The notes beneath the pieces are model-generated. The model had not been told where the DNA came from. It worked only from the letters and a program-made list of their open reading frames with translations, and ran no database searches. Position numbers and translations under genes: made by a program. A stretch of DNA of 64,000 nucleotides. Source: an uncultured Cellvibrionales bacterium. GTDB taxonomy: Bacteria > Pseudomonadota > Gammaproteobacteria > Pseudomonadales > Cellvibrionaceae. The stretch's first letter is position 1. The number at the start of each line of letters is the position of its first letter. The stretch is from contig CAJWBQ010000020.1 of assembly GCA_913020115.1 (NCBI GenBank), positions 1 to 64,000 on the forward strand. Reading direction: 5' to 3'. This document shows positions 54,463 to 63,980 of the stretch, in pieces.

Positions 54463-55420
54463 AGAAACCGTCTCGTAGCCCCTCGGCGGGCAAACCAAGT
54501 CTGGCAGGAATCAACCCTGGCTGCCAGTGGTTGCTTGCCCAGTCCAGAATGTCGCTAACCCCGGTGTTCAGCAAACTCCGTGGGGGTGCTTGCTGTAAGA
54601 ACTTCAATGCCTCCCACAGATTATGACTGGCTTTCTTGCCGTCAATGGGGGGCGCCAGATTCTGCTTGCTTAATTTTTGCCCCTGCTCATTCATCGCCAC
54701 AGGGATGTGCCCAAATACTGGTGGCTTTGCTCCGAGTAAGGTAAATAAGTAGCACTGTCTAGGGCTCGAATCCAGCAGATCACTGCCGCGAATAATATGG
54801 GTGATGCCCTGGAAAATATCATCGGCTACTACCGCCAGCTGGTAAGCCGTAAGGCCGTCCTTGCGATGAATAATAAAATCGCCTACTTCTTGTGCTAAAT
54901 CCTGACCATAGGGCCCTTGGAAGAGATCTGTGAAACTGCCGGCTGATATCAGCGTCGAATTATCCAGAGCGCAGTCAAGCCTTAGTCGAACCGCGTGAGG
55001 GCTTGTCACTGCCTCTTTGTGCCTGCAGTGACCATCATAAACCCCCATCAGAGAGTTGATTCGAGCTCGATTGCAGTCGCAGGTGTAAGCTTTTTGCGTT
55101 GATAGAAGTAGATCAATGAGGGCCTTATAGGCGTCTAGGCGTTCACTCTGATAGAGAATTTCGCCATCCCAGTTTAGGCCGTGATCTTGCAGTGATTGCA
55201 AAATACTCTCCGCAGCGCCGGGTATTTCTCTCGGTGGGTCCAAATCTTCCATGCGAACGAGCCATAGCCCTTGGTTGACTCGGGCGTCGATATAGCTGGC
55301 AAGAGCGCTGAGCAGGGAGCCAAAGTGAAGTGGACCAGTAGGGGAGGGAGCAAAACGCCCGATATAAGAAGCTTTTTGATCAGCCATCATGCTGTCAGTG
55401 ACGGCGGCTTGTGGCGACAT
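54455..55420 (-). CDS. gluQ: Glutamyl-Q tRNA(Asp) synthetase
   Basis: A truncated paralogue of glutamyl-tRNA synthetase lacking the anticodon-binding part; it attaches Glu to queuosine in tRNA-Asp. The class I signatures are 'GRFAPSPTGPLHFGSLLSAL' (HIGH-like, about residues 21-40) and 'GQKLSKQN' (KMSKS-like). Cys/Tyr residues in 'AYTCDCNRARI...YDGHCR' form the zinc site. 321 residues including ~18 extra at the N-terminus. Lies between dksA and cbrA, as in Pseudomonas. Confidence 0.95.
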   Translation of the reverse strand: MSPQAAVTDSMMADQKASYIGRFAPSPTGPLHFGSLLSALASYIDARVNQGLWLVRMEDLDPPREIPGAAESILQSLQDHGLNWDGEILYQSERLDAYKALIDLLLSTQKAYTCDCNRARINSLMGVYDGHCRHKEAVTSPHAVRLRLDCALDNSTLISAGSFTDLFQGPYGQDLAQEVGDFIIHRKDGLTAYQLAVVADDIFQGITHIIRGSDLLDSSPRQCYLFTLLGAKPPVFGHIPVAMNEQGQKLSKQNLAPPIDGKKASHNLWEALKFLQQAPPRSLLNTGVSDILDWASNHWQPGLIPARLGLPAEGLRDGFYE

Positions 55421-55486
55421 GGAACTTCAGTCCTTGGCTCGCTGCGCAGAGGAGAAGGGGGGCAGGGGCAGGCCCTAAAGCTTGGC

Positions 55487-55511
55487 TAGGTCGGCTAAAC
55501 GCGCCGACCTA
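55487..55511 (-). other. Hairpin between dksA and gluQ
   Basis: TAGGTCGGC/GCCGACCTA, a perfect 9-bp stem with a 7-base loop, 9 bp beyond the dksA stop. Without a T run, it may be a partial terminator or an RNA-stability element separating dksA from gluQ. Confidence 0.5.
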
Positions 55512-55520
55512 AATTCTGCA

Positions 55521-55964
55521 TTACCCGCCGACTTGCTTCTCTTTGATTTCATCCAGCGTTTTACAGTCCACGCACAGAGTTGCTGTAGGGCGTGCTTCAA
55601 GCCGGCGTATGCCAATCTCTACACCGCAGGCGTCGCAGTAACCGTATTCATCAGTTTCCAAGAGCTCAGTAGTGCTATCAATCTTCTTAATCAACTTGCG
55701 CTCACGGTCGCGGGTGCGAAGCTCAATGCTGAACTCCTCTTCTTGGCTGGCGCGATCTGCTGGGTCTGGGAAATTGGCCGCTTCGTCCTTCATGTGGCTC
55801 ATCGTGCGGTCAACTTCTTCCATCAATTCGTTTTTCCAGGCAAGCAGTAGGCCTCTAAAATGTTCTTTCTGCTCATCATTCATGTACTCTTCGCCTTTCT
55901 TCTCTTTATATGGGATAAAATCCCGAGCGGAGGAAGAGCTGTTTTTACTAGAGTTTGTGGGCAT
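55521..55964 (-). CDS. dksA: RNA polymerase-binding transcription factor DksA
   Basis: Works with ppGpp in the stringent response by entering the polymerase secondary channel. 147 residues: a coiled coil with the tip motif 'DPADRAS' (about residues 66-72) and a four-Cys zinc finger 'CDACGVEIG...LCVDC' near the C-terminus. The N-terminus has a Ser/Asn-rich stretch before '[15 protein letters not shown]', as in Pseudomonas. ATG 55964 (AAGGTCGG upstream) is chosen; the frame extends 26 codons further without family support. Divergent from sfsA. Confidence 0.97.
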   Translation of the reverse strand: MPTNSSKNSSSSARDFIPYKEKKGEEYMNDEQKEHFRGLLLAWKNELMEEVDRTMSHMKDEAANFPDPADRASQEEEFSIELRTRDRERKLIKKIDSTTELLETDEYGYCDACGVEIGIRRLEARPTATLCVDCKTLDEIKEKQVGG

Positions 55965-56148
55965 TGTTCCGACCTTGTAGTGACCTATTGTAACTTCTCG
56001 ATGAACCAATATTGGGGCAGTCACCCAGTAATTCAAGGGCAATCACTCCAAAAAACGGGAAGCTATCAGATCTGTTTGTTAGGCGCTAGTAGTTTTTAGC
56101 TTTAGCCTCCCTTTATATCGTTAAAACCGCAGAAAGGTAAGAAAAAGA

Positions 56149-56853
56149 ATGAAGTTTCAGCCTTCCCTAGCGCAGGGAACACTATTAAAGCGTTATAAGC
56201 GCTTTTTGGCGGACATCCGCTGTGCCGATGGTCGTGAAATAACCGTGCACTGTCCCAACACCGGCTCAATGAAGCATTGCTTGGCGGAAAATTCGCCTTG
56301 CTGGTACTCCCAGTCGGACAATCCCAAGCGCAAGTACCCCCATACGTGGGAAATAGCGACAACACCCGCGGGGGACTTGGCCGGTATCAATACCTCTCGT
56401 TCCAATGCCTTGGTTGTTGAAGCGATCAAGTCGGGGTGCGTTACAGAGTTGCAGGGCTATGAAAACTTGGCAACGGAGGTGCGTTACGGAGAGGAACGCT
56501 CTCGTATTGATATATTATTGAGCAAAGGCAATGAAGCTTGTTACGTCGAAGTGAAAAACGTCACTATGGCCCTTGGGGATGGTTTAGGTTTGTTTCCAGA
56601 CTCGGTGAGTGCTCGAGGTGCAAAGCATTTGCGCGAATTGATGTTGATGCGTGAAAACGGGCATCGCGCTGTTCTATTTTACTGTGTGCAGCATACCGGT
56701 ATTCAGCGGGTGAGCCCGGCATCAGATATTGACCCTGTTTATGCAAATACCTTAGCTAAGGCTATTGATGCGGGGGTTGAAGTGCTGGCCTATGGTGCGA
56801 ATATCTCATCCCGCGAAATAGTATTGCAGCGCGCGCTGCCTTTTATTTTGTGA
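56149..56853 (+). CDS. sfsA: Sugar fermentation stimulation protein SfsA
   Basis: A conserved DNA-binding/nuclease-like fold protein first linked to maltose metabolism in E. coli; its molecular role is still uncertain. 234 residues with the diagnostic 'GTLLKRYKRFLADI', 'VHCPNTGSMKHC', 'NALVVEAI', 'RYGEERSRIDILL', 'CYVEVKNVTMA' and 'FPDSVSARGAKHLREL'. The 'E-V-K' and 'D-I-L' positions resemble PD-(D/E)XK nuclease residues. Divergent from dksA and convergent with the Rieske gene. Confidence 0.95.
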   Translation: MKFQPSLAQGTLLKRYKRFLADIRCADGREITVHCPNTGSMKHCLAENSPCWYSQSDNPKRKYPHTWEIATTPAGDLAGINTSRSNALVVEAIKSGCVTELQGYENLATEVRYGEERSRIDILLSKGNEACYVEVKNVTMALGDGLGLFPDSVSARGAKHLRELMLMRENGHRAVLFYCVQHTGIQRVSPASDIDPVYANTLAKAIDAGVEVLAYGANISSREIVLQRALPFIL

Positions 56854-56865
56854 ATCAGATTATTG

Positions 56866-57195
56866 TTATGCGGCGATGAAGATGGCGTCGTCGCGCTCGA
56901 CAAATTCCACGGAACTCAGCGCTTGACCCAAGCAGGGGCCCGCAACACAGCGGCCACCGTCAATCGTGAATAGTGCGCCGTGACTTGCGCATTGAATCAA
57001 TTCGCCATCGCCGTCTAAAAATTGGTTTTCGAGCCAGTCGAGCGGAGAGCCAAGATGCGGACATTGATTGCGGTAGATAAAAACCTGTCCGCCTTTTTTA
57101 ACCGCAAAAACAGCTTCACCGTCGTCATAACTGGATTTTGAGCAACCCTCTTCCAGTTCGCTTAGGGTGAAAACTTTCCGTTTAAGCTCGGCCAT
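56866..57195 (-). CDS. Small Rieske [2Fe-2S] protein
   Basis: A 109-residue stand-alone Rieske ferredoxin-like protein. The cluster ligands are 'CPHLGSPL' (C-x-H, about residues 45-52) and 'CASHGALF' (C-x2-H, about 69-76). No signal peptide or membrane anchor, so cytoplasmic. Such proteins serve as electron donors, but no oxygenase gene is nearby, so the partner is unknown. I recall a similar gene near dksA/sfsA in Pseudomonas. Its 3' end converges on sfsA with 12 bp between. Confidence 0.88.
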   Translation of the reverse strand: MAELKRKVFTLSELEEGCSKSSYDDGEAVFAVKKGGQVFIYRNQCPHLGSPLDWLENQFLDGDGELIQCASHGALFTIDGGRCVAGPCLGQALSSVEFVERDDAIFIAA

Positions 57196-57312
57196 GAATC
57201 GTATGTCCAGATGATCTGCGGGCGCAGGGGGTTGTTGTCACAATACTATTAAGGGGCAAATCGAAGAGAATACGGCCGCGCGCAGATTTATCTTGTGCTA
57301 AATGAGCGCGCA

Positions 57313-57594
57313 TTAGGGTTCGATTGTCATGTTTTCTTGTGTGGCCTCTTGCACGAGCTGCTCTTTAAGATCGAGAGCAAGCTCATTCCAGTGGAGATCT
57401 AGCAGGGCGCCTTCAAGTGCGTATAACATCACTTTTGAGACGTTGATTCCTCGCCCCTTTATACGTCGGTAAGCTTCGACAGAACCTATTTCTTTGAGAT
57501 CACTATAGGTGTTGATTCCAATTGCATGCAGTATATTCACTGAAGCCATGCCCAAATTTTTTAATTGGAGTAATTCATTGTGACTTGAGGTCAA
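57313..57594 (-). CDS. TfoX/Sxy C-terminal-domain protein
   Basis: A 93-residue protein containing only the TfoX C-terminal domain: 'LLQLKNLGMASVNILHAIGINTYSDLKEIGSVEAYRRIKGRGINVSKVMLYALEGALLDLHWNEL'. The helix-hairpin-helix-like pattern is typical. The N-terminal domain of full-length competence regulators is absent, so a competence role cannot be assumed. Divergent from the M15 peptidase gene; 117 bp separate its stop from the Rieske gene. Confidence 0.85.
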   Translation of the reverse strand: MTSSHNELLQLKNLGMASVNILHAIGINTYSDLKEIGSVEAYRRIKGRGINVSKVMLYALEGALLDLHWNELALDLKEQLVQEATQENMTIEP

Positions 57595-57702
57595 TATCCA
57601 AAGCTCCTTGCAGATTTATCATTATATTTATTAGAGCTGTAGGTGCTCTCTGTAATAGCTGTCACTTATAATACATACTTGCGACGGAGGCGCAAACTTA
57701 AA

Positions 57703-58407
57703 ATGAATAGAAACATGGAACTTAGTGGTCAGTCTTGTGAACACTTGCTTTGGCATCCTGAAGAGGCTCATCAGCTCCACCGTGACGCACTGTCAGACTA
57801 TTGTCAGCTGCAGGCTGCAGCCTTGACGGATGGCATCGAATTACGCATTGCCAGCGCCTTTCGGGATTTTGACCGGCAGCTTGCGATTTGGAATGCAAAG
57901 GCGACTGGTTTGCGGCCTGTGTTCAGCGATGGTGGACAAGCCCTGAACCTAGCTTCACTGAGCGATAAGGAAAAAGTCTACGCCATCTTGCGTTGGTCTG
58001 CGCTACCTGGAGCTTCTCGGCACCACTGGGGTACAGACATTGATGTGTATGATGCCGCGGCGATTGGCGAGGAGTATACTGTGCAGCTGACTCAAGATGA
58101 GTATGATCAGGGCGGAGCCTTTTATCCCTTGCACGAATGGTTATTGAATGCCATGGATACAGGTCGAAGCAGAGGGTTTTTCCAGCCCTATGCACAAGAC
58201 CGTGGGGGTGTTGCTCCTGAGCCGTGGCACATCAGTCACCGGCCTAGTGCAGGGCACTACGAACAGCATTTTTGTCGGGACTGGCTTGAATCTGTGATTG
58301 TGGGGTCCCACATAGAACTTAAAGCTGAAATTGTAGATAACCTAGACGACATTCTTCGGCGGTTTGTGGACTTGCCTAAAGAATCATTGAGTGAGAAAGG
58401 AGGTTAG
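57703..58407 (+). CDS. M15 family D-Ala-D-Ala carboxypeptidase-like protein
   Basis: A VanY-type zinc peptidase of about 234 residues acting on peptidoglycan stem peptides. Motifs: 'RIASAFRDFDRQLAIWN', the zinc-binding 'SRHHWGTDIDVYD' (His and Asp ligands) and 'EPWHISHRPS' (catalytic Glu/third His ligand). No signal peptide follows ATG 57703. The longer frame from 57643 adds a hydrophobic-then-basic N-terminus but overlaps the likely promoter (TATAAT at 57667-57672). GGAGG lies 12 bases before 57703, a slightly long spacing, so the exact start is uncertain. A cytoplasmic location would suit cell-wall recycling. Confidence 0.85.
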   Translation: MNRNMELSGQSCEHLLWHPEEAHQLHRDALSDYCQLQAAALTDGIELRIASAFRDFDRQLAIWNAKATGLRPVFSDGGQALNLASLSDKEKVYAILRWSALPGASRHHWGTDIDVYDAAAIGEEYTVQLTQDEYDQGGAFYPLHEWLLNAMDTGRSRGFFQPYAQDRGGVAPEPWHISHRPSAGHYEQHFCRDWLESVIVGSHIELKAEIVDNLDDILRRFVDLPKESLSEKGG

Positions 58408-58408
58408 T

Positions 58409-59212
58409 GTGCAAGAAGGGCACTTAGAGCAAAATTTGAGTGATGTTTGGCCGATGCTTCGTGAGGAATCTCGTTCGGCGAGTATGAACGAGCCCATGCT
58501 GGCGAGTTTTTATCATGCCTCGATTTTAAATCACAGCAGCTTTAGGGCCGCTATTAGTTTCCATCTGGCGAATAAATTAGACAGTCAAGCGGTGCCCTCG
58601 ATGTTAATTCGACAGGTTTTTGAAGAGGCGATGCTGGCTGACCCTTCAATTGAATCAGCGATGGTGGCTGATATTTTTGCCTATCGTGATCGCGACCCTG
58701 CTTGCGATAAATACAGCATGCCATTTTTGTACTACAAGGGTTTTCACGCCTTGCAGGCTTATCGCGTCGCCCATTGGTTGTGGCGAGCTGAGCGAGAGTC
58801 CTTGGCTTTATATCTGCAAAACCTCATTGCCGAAGTATTTGGTGTAGATATTCACCCTGGCGCCCAAATCGGACATGGCATTATGATTGATCACGCCAAT
58901 GGCGTGGTAGTGGGTGAGACGGCGATTATAGAAGACAATGTTTCTATGCTGCACTCTGTGACACTGGGGGGAAGCGGTTGCGGCACTGGGCAGCGTCACC
59001 CGAAAATCCGGCAGGGTGTATTAATCAGTGCTGGCGCTAAAATTCTCGGCGATATTGAGGTAGGAGAGGGCGCGAAAGTAGGCGCCGGGAGTGTAGTTTT
59101 AGAATCTGTTGCGGCGCATACAACCGTGGCGGGAGTGCCCGCGAAGGTGGTGGGGCGGCCAAAAGCGGCACAGCCGGCATTAGAAATGGATCATCGGCTA
59201 GGCGATCAATAG
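58409..59212 (+). CDS. cysE: Serine O-acetyltransferase
   Basis: Makes O-acetylserine, the acceptor for sulfide in cysteine synthesis. The N-terminal helical domain (1-150) is followed by a left-handed beta helix of hexapeptide repeats ('GVDIHPGAQIGHGIMIDHANGVVVGETAIIEDNVSMLHSVTLGGSG', 'IGAGAKI/ISAGAKILGDIEVGEGAKVGAGSVVLE'). His residues in 'IDHANG' and 'RHPKI' are catalytic. The GTG start at 58409 is set by AAAGGAGG six bases upstream and lies 1 bp after the M15 stop; the frame opens at another GTG at 58391. Confidence 0.94.
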   Translation: MQEGHLEQNLSDVWPMLREESRSASMNEPMLASFYHASILNHSSFRAAISFHLANKLDSQAVPSMLIRQVFEEAMLADPSIESAMVADIFAYRDRDPACDKYSMPFLYYKGFHALQAYRVAHWLWRAERESLALYLQNLIAEVFGVDIHPGAQIGHGIMIDHANGVVVGETAIIEDNVSMLHSVTLGGSGCGTGQRHPKIRQGVLISAGAKILGDIEVGEGAKVGAGSVVLESVAAHTTVAGVPAKVVGRPKAAQPALEMDHRLGDQ

Positions 59213-59323
59213 AGTTTTCGGTCTTAATCAAGTTAATTTAGTTGGACTGTAGGCAGTAAACCCACAATAATTACCTTAATAGTGCTTCGACGAAATTGAG
59301 ATTAGGAAAAGGATTAGGTTTAC

Positions 59324-60358
59324 ATGGCCGGAAGTAAAGGAATGGAGCAGGCGACAAAGTGGATGCGCTTGGCTACGTCGAAGATGCAGTTGCTGGATGT
59401 GGAGCCGTCACCACACAATTACGCGGTCTTTTTTCAATATTTTGCGGCATTACAACCCTTAAAAAATGAGTTGGATCGGCTTCTGGGTAAGCAGGTGGTA
59501 TTTACTCCAGAGGTGTGCGAAGAGTTATATGTACGTCATTTAGAAAAAGATTCTGGAAAGTTAAGGGAAGTGAAAGAGGCGATTCGAGCGCTAATTGCTC
59601 AAATGGGCGCCCAGCTCAAAGACTTAGTGTCTGACATGAACGGCTACGATAAAACTTTAGCGGCCTGTGAAGCTTCATTGGCAGGGACGGATGAGGGACT
59701 CGAACTAGAGTCATTGAAAGAGCTTGTGAGCACTCTGCTTACAGAAACTCGTCATGCGAGGGACACTTGCCAGGCCAGTAGTGAAGTGGTGGGGCAATTA
59801 AATGCGGAAATAGAAAGCCTGCGCAGTGCCATTGAGCAAATGTCGGAAGAAGTTTTAGAGGATGCACTGACCGGTATTGGCAATCGTCGTGCATTTGATT
59901 TGGAGCTTGGCAAAATGCTATCGCCTGCGAATGCAGACGGTGGTGATTTTTGTTTGCTGCTTTTGGATATTGATAATTTTAAAGCATTTAACGATGAGCA
60001 TGGCCACTTAGTGGGTGACATGGTGCTTCGTTATGTGGCGCAAATGATTAAGCGCGGTGTAAAAGGCCGAGATGTTGTTACGCGTTATGGCGGCGAAGAG
60101 TTCGGGGTGATTTTGCCTCGCACTGGCTATGATGGCGGCATGTCGGTCGCTCATGCAATTACCGACACGGTGGCTAATCAAGCCTTGACGGTGGGCAAAG
60201 ACAAGCGCTCTGTAGGTAAAGTGACGCTTTCGGTTGGTTTAAGTTTGTATTGTGCAGGCGACACTACAACGTCCATTATCAGTCGCGCCGACCAATCCCT
60301 GTATGCGGCGAAGGCCAGAGGACGTAATATTGTAGTAGGTGAAAAGGCTCTGTTATGA
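59324..60358 (+). CDS. Diguanylate cyclase (GGDEF domain)
   Basis: Produces cyclic di-GMP. 344 residues: an N-terminal ~170-residue helical, partly coiled-coil region ('WMRLATSKMQLLDVEPSPHNYAVFFQYF') of a type often found on soluble GGDEF proteins, then the cyclase domain from about residue 178 ('DALTGIGNRRAFD') with the active-site loop 'RYGGEEFGVILPR'. The inhibitory I-site position has Lys rather than Arg (K-G-R-D), so product inhibition may be weak or absent. No membrane segment. The stop overlaps the next gene (ATGA). Confidence 0.94.
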   Translation: MAGSKGMEQATKWMRLATSKMQLLDVEPSPHNYAVFFQYFAALQPLKNELDRLLGKQVVFTPEVCEELYVRHLEKDSGKLREVKEAIRALIAQMGAQLKDLVSDMNGYDKTLAACEASLAGTDEGLELESLKELVSTLLTETRHARDTCQASSEVVGQLNAEIESLRSAIEQMSEEVLEDALTGIGNRRAFDLELGKMLSPANADGGDFCLLLLDIDNFKAFNDEHGHLVGDMVLRYVAQMIKRGVKGRDVVTRYGGEEFGVILPRTGYDGGMSVAHAITDTVANQALTVGKDKRSVGKVTLSVGLSLYCAGDTTTSIISRADQSLYAAKARGRNIVVGEKALL

Positions 60359-61119
60359 CTGAACCCTTGTTTGACATCATTTTCCGCGGCGATATAGTGC
60401 TCGGGCATCAAATTGCCGATGTTAAACTTCACTTACAGCATTTGTTTAAAGTAGACGCCCGCAAGATAGACGCTTTATTCACAGGCGGGGCCACGCCCTT
60501 AAAGCGCAATGTCAATGACGTTAATGCGCAGAAATATAAACTGGCGTTGGAAAAAGCAGGGGCCAAAGTTGAAATTAAGGCGGCGGGCGCTACTGCTCAA
60601 GCGCCTCGCTCTAGAGCAAAGCCCCGGCCAGTTGGGCGCCCCATTAGCCAAGCTGCGGAGAAAAGTGCCCCGCAGCCTGTTGAGTCTTCATCCTCAGAGT
60701 TAAGCATCCTTCCCCTGTCAGCATTTGAGCCGAATTCAAAACCTGAAGTGAGTCCGGTTGAAGTTCCCGACTTGGGTGTCGCGCCAGTAGGTGAGAGTTT
60801 GCTGCAAGACACGGAGCGCTCAAATGTTGAAGTGCGTAACGTTGATGTTTCTGCTTTGTCAGTGCGTGAGGCTGAAGGTGAGCTGCTTGATGAGGCAGAA
60901 AGGTCCACGGTAGAAGCTTTGGAATTTGATCTAAGTGATCTGGAGCTCGCTCAGGCGGGCGAAGACTTGTTGCGGGCAGAAGAGCGCGCGGTAGTGCCAG
61001 AAGTGGATATTAATGTTGGCGGTATGGACTTGGCGCCAGCCGGCAGCGACATGGGTCAAAAACCCTCTGAGCCACCACCCCCTGCACCCGATACCAGCAA
61101 TATAAGCCTGGCTGAGTAA
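60355..61119 (+). CDS. Repeat-containing protein translationally coupled to the diguanylate cyclase
   Basis: 254 residues, family not firmly recognised. The N-terminal ~75 residues form a compact domain ('FDIIFRGDIVLGHQIADVKLHLQHLFKVDARKIDALFTGGATPLKRNV...AQKYKLALEKAGAKVEI') that I have seen, unnamed, in other gammaproteobacterial proteins. A basic Ala/Pro linker follows. From about residue 142 there are three ~28-residue repeats with the pattern D-L-x-x-A-x-x-G-E-x-L-L-x-x-x-E-R-x-x-V, plus a partial fourth (GMDLAPAGSDM). No signal peptide. The ATGA overlap implies coupled synthesis with the cyclase. Confidence 0.8.
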   Translation: MTEPLFDIIFRGDIVLGHQIADVKLHLQHLFKVDARKIDALFTGGATPLKRNVNDVNAQKYKLALEKAGAKVEIKAAGATAQAPRSRAKPRPVGRPISQAAEKSAPQPVESSSSELSILPLSAFEPNSKPEVSPVEVPDLGVAPVGESLLQDTERSNVEVRNVDVSALSVREAEGELLDEAERSTVEALEFDLSDLELAQAGEDLLRAEERAVVPEVDINVGGMDLAPAGSDMGQKPSEPPPPAPDTSNISLAE

Positions 61120-61173
61120 GTAATAAGGGCCTCATTTTACTGAAGCCCTCATCGGCAAGCGCTAAGCAAAGAT

Positions 61174-61722
61174 TTAAAAGTTAGGTTTATCAGGCGAATT
61201 CTCAAAGCGTTTTACAGAATCCATAATTTCAGCGCGGGCTTCCTCTGGTCCGCCCCAGCCATCAATTTTTACCCACTTACCTTTTTCCAAATCTTTGTAG
61301 TGTTCAAAAAAGTGCGCGATCTGCTCCAAGGTTATGGGAGGCAAGTCGCGAACAGACTCTACATTGGTGTAAAGCGGCGTAATTTTGTCGACGGGCACGG
61401 CTACGATCTTGGCGTCTTCGCCGCCTTCGTCAACCATTTTCAGTACGCCAATTGGACGACAGCGAATCACCGAACCAGGCACAAGGGCCAGCGGCATAAT
61501 CACTAGAACATCAACGGGGTCGCCGTCGCCACACAAAGTGTGGGGGACATAGCCATAGTTGCAAGGGTAGTGCATTGCAGTACCGAGCATGCGGTCTACG
61601 AAAATTGCCCCTGAATCCTTATCAACCTCATATTTAATGGGGTCGCCATTTAGTGAAATTTCAATGATAACGTTGATGTCATCGGGAAGGCTTTTGCCTG
61701 ACGGCACTTGATCTAGGCTCAT
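61174..61722 (-). CDS. ppa: Inorganic pyrophosphatase (soluble, family I)
   Basis: Hydrolyses cytoplasmic pyrophosphate from biosynthesis. 182 residues with '[15 protein letters not shown]', '[25 protein letters not shown]' (the D-G-D-P-V-D metal site at about residues 66-71), '[13 protein letters not shown]' and '[20 protein letters not shown]'. Divergent from the membrane pyrophosphatase gene, 239 bp away. A weak hairpin (AGGGC/GCCCT) in the 54-bp gap downstream may end it and the convergent repeat-protein gene. Confidence 0.97.
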   Translation of the reverse strand: MSLDQVPSGKSLPDDINVIIEISLNGDPIKYEVDKDSGAIFVDRMLGTAMHYPCNYGYVPHTLCGDGDPVDVLVIMPLALVPGSVIRCRPIGVLKMVDEGGEDAKIVAVPVDKITPLYTNVESVRDLPPITLEQIAHFFEHYKDLEKGKWVKIDGWGGPEEARAEIMDSVKRFENSPDKPNF

Positions 61723-61961
61723 AAGGAATACTCTAGCAACTGAGAATGAAAAATTTGGGGCGCGATTTTAACGTGTTTGCAGCTTATACGCCACTAACAT
61801 AGACTCAGTGTGTGGCCGGTAATTCAGATGATGAGGATGAAGCGGGTTTAAGCCCTGTTTTGCAGTACCCCACCAGGCCAGATGACTGTCGTGTGCGTTG
61901 AGCATAAAGTGTGTTGAAGTCTACGCCTGGGGCATAACTATAAAAATATTAGGGGTTTACT

Positions 61962-63980
61962 ATGGATGTTCTGTTGTTGCCGCCGATTCTCGGCGGCATT
62001 GGGCTGCTTGCAGCTTTAATTCTCTACCGTGTTGTTAAATCTTACCCCGCTGGTGAGGGCCTTGTCGCGGAGATAGCGGAAGCCATTCACGGCGGCGCTA
62101 TGGTGTTTATGCGTCGTGAATACACCATTTTGGCAATGTTCGCTGGGCTTATCACCGTCTTTCTCTTCATTGGTTTTGAAACTTGGCACACACCGGCTGC
62201 GTTTGTGTCAGGCGCCCTGTGTTCGGCTGTGGCGGGTTACATAGGTATGTATGCTGCTACACAGGCCAATGTACGCACAACGGTTGCGGCTAACACTGAT
62301 GGGGCGGCCTCGGCATTAAGTGTCGCTTTCTACGGTGGCTCTATTATGGGCCTAACGGTCGCCGCAATGGGCTTGCTGGGTTTGGGCGGGCTCTACTATG
62401 TTTATGGCGCGGAGCATGCTGAGGCCATTCACGGTTTTGGCATGGGTGCTTCCACTGTTGCACTTTTTTCCCGTGTGGGTGGCGGTATTTTCACTAAAAG
62501 TGCTGACGTGGGTGCAGACTTGGTGGGCAAAATTGAAGCGGGCATTCCAGAAGATGACCCAAGGAACCCTGGAGTTATTGCCGATAATGTAGGTGATAAC
62601 GTCGGTGACGTGGCGGGAATGGGATCAGATATTTTTGAATCTTACTGCGGTTCAATGATTGCAACTATCGCAATTGGCGCAACCTTGTCTGCAGCAGCGG
62701 TGGCGAGTATGGGGGGAGGTAATCGAGAAGCGCTCATGTTCGCGCCCCTCGCCTTGGCGTCTACTGGATTAATTTGTTCCATATTGGGTATTTTGTTGGT
62801 ACGAATGTTCTCCTCGAAAGCGCCTGAAGATGCATTGCGAATGGGCACTATTGGCGCAACTATTCTATTTATCGGCGCGGCGTGGGCGCTGCTGTCTTCA
62901 TTGGGTATCAGTTCGGCGGTGTGGCTGTGCGTTGTGGCTGGTGCCGTTGGCGGTATTATTATTGGTCTAGTAACGGAGCATTATACTGGCGGTCGCCCAG
63001 TTGAACTGATTGCAGAAGGTGGAGAAACAGGTCCTGCTACGGTGATGATCGCGGGCTTAGCCACAGGTATGGAATCGGTTGTGGTTCCAGTGCTTACGAT
63101 AGCGGGCATTATCTATACCACCAGCGTGTTGCTGCCTGAAGGTGCCGGTGTGTTTGGTGTCGGTATTGCGGCCGTCGGCATGCTTTCCACGGTAGGAATC
63201 ACTATGGCGATTGACGCTTATGGTCCTGTTGCCGATAACGCTGGAGGTATTGCTGAAATGGCGGGCCTCGGCGAGGAGACAAGGAAGATTACCGATGGAT
63301 TAGACGAGGTGGGCAATACTACGGCGGCTATTGGTAAGGGTTTTGCTATTGGGGCTGCAGGTTTGGCCGCTTTGGCTATTATTGCCGCTTATATAGAAAC
63401 CGTGTCGCAACATGTAGAGGGCTTCGCCCTAAATATTAGCGACCCATTGGTGCTTACGGGCATGTTTATCGGGGGTATTTTCCCCTTCCTTGTCAGCGCC
63501 ATGACGATGCGCGCGGTGGGCGACGCGGCCTTCGATATGATTAAAGAAATTCGTCGCCAGTTTAAGGAAATTCCAGGTTTAATGGAGGGGACTGCGAAAC
63601 CAGATAGTGCGCGTTGCGTTGATATTGCGACCCAGGCGGCGCTAAGAAAAATGGTGGCACCTGGTGTGTTGGCCATTGCTTCACCGGTGGTTGTTGGTTT
63701 TGTAATTGGCCCCGCCGCCTTGGGCGGAATGCTCGGTGGCGCCTTGGTTAGTTGTGTCTTGTTGGCGCTGACGATGGCTAATGCGGGTGGTGCTTGGGAC
63801 AATGCCAAAAAGTATGTGGAGAAAGGCAATCTTGGCGGTAAAGGTTCGGCGGTTCATACGGCTGTTGTGGTTGGCGACACTGTTGGCGACCCCTTCAAAG
63901 ATACGTCTGGCCCGGCTATGAATATTTTAATTAACGTAATGGCGATTGTTAGTTTGGTTATTGCGCCTTTATTGGGCTAG
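61962..63980 (+). CDS. hppA: Membrane-bound ion-pumping pyrophosphatase
   Basis: Couples pyrophosphate hydrolysis to H+ or Na+ export. 672 residues with ~16 membrane helices. The catalytic loop is '[50 protein letters not shown]' (positions about 62490-62640), with the second acidic loop '[16 protein letters not shown]' and the last '[15 protein letters not shown]'. The K+-specificity region reads [10 protein letters not shown]: Ala and Gly at the two diagnostic positions indicate the K+-dependent class. H+ versus Na+ transport cannot be decided by eye. Complete; the stop lies 20 bp before the window end. Confidence 0.96.
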   Translation: MDVLLLPPILGGIGLLAALILYRVVKSYPAGEGLVAEIAEAIHGGAMVFMRREYTILAMFAGLITVFLFIGFETWHTPAAFVSGALCSAVAGYIGMYAATQANVRTTVAANTDGAASALSVAFYGGSIMGLTVAAMGLLGLGGLYYVYGAEHAEAIHGFGMGASTVALFSRVGGGIFTKSADVGADLVGKIEAGIPEDDPRNPGVIADNVGDNVGDVAGMGSDIFESYCGSMIATIAIGATLSAAAVASMGGGNREALMFAPLALASTGLICSILGILLVRMFSSKAPEDALRMGTIGATILFIGAAWALLSSLGISSAVWLCVVAGAVGGIIIGLVTEHYTGGRPVELIAEGGETGPATVMIAGLATGMESVVVPVLTIAGIIYTTSVLLPEGAGVFGVGIAAVGMLSTVGITMAIDAYGPVADNAGGIAEMAGLGEETRKITDGLDEVGNTTAAIGKGFAIGAAGLAALAIIAAYIETVSQHVEGFALNISDPLVLTGMFIGGIFPFLVSAMTMRAVGDAAFDMIKEIRRQFKEIPGLMEGTAKPDSARCVDIATQAALRKMVAPGVLAIASPVVVGFVIGPAALGGMLGGALVSCVLLALTMANAGGAWDNAKKYVEKGNLGGKGSAVHTAVVVGDTVGDPFKDTSGPAMNILINVMAIVSLVIAPLLG

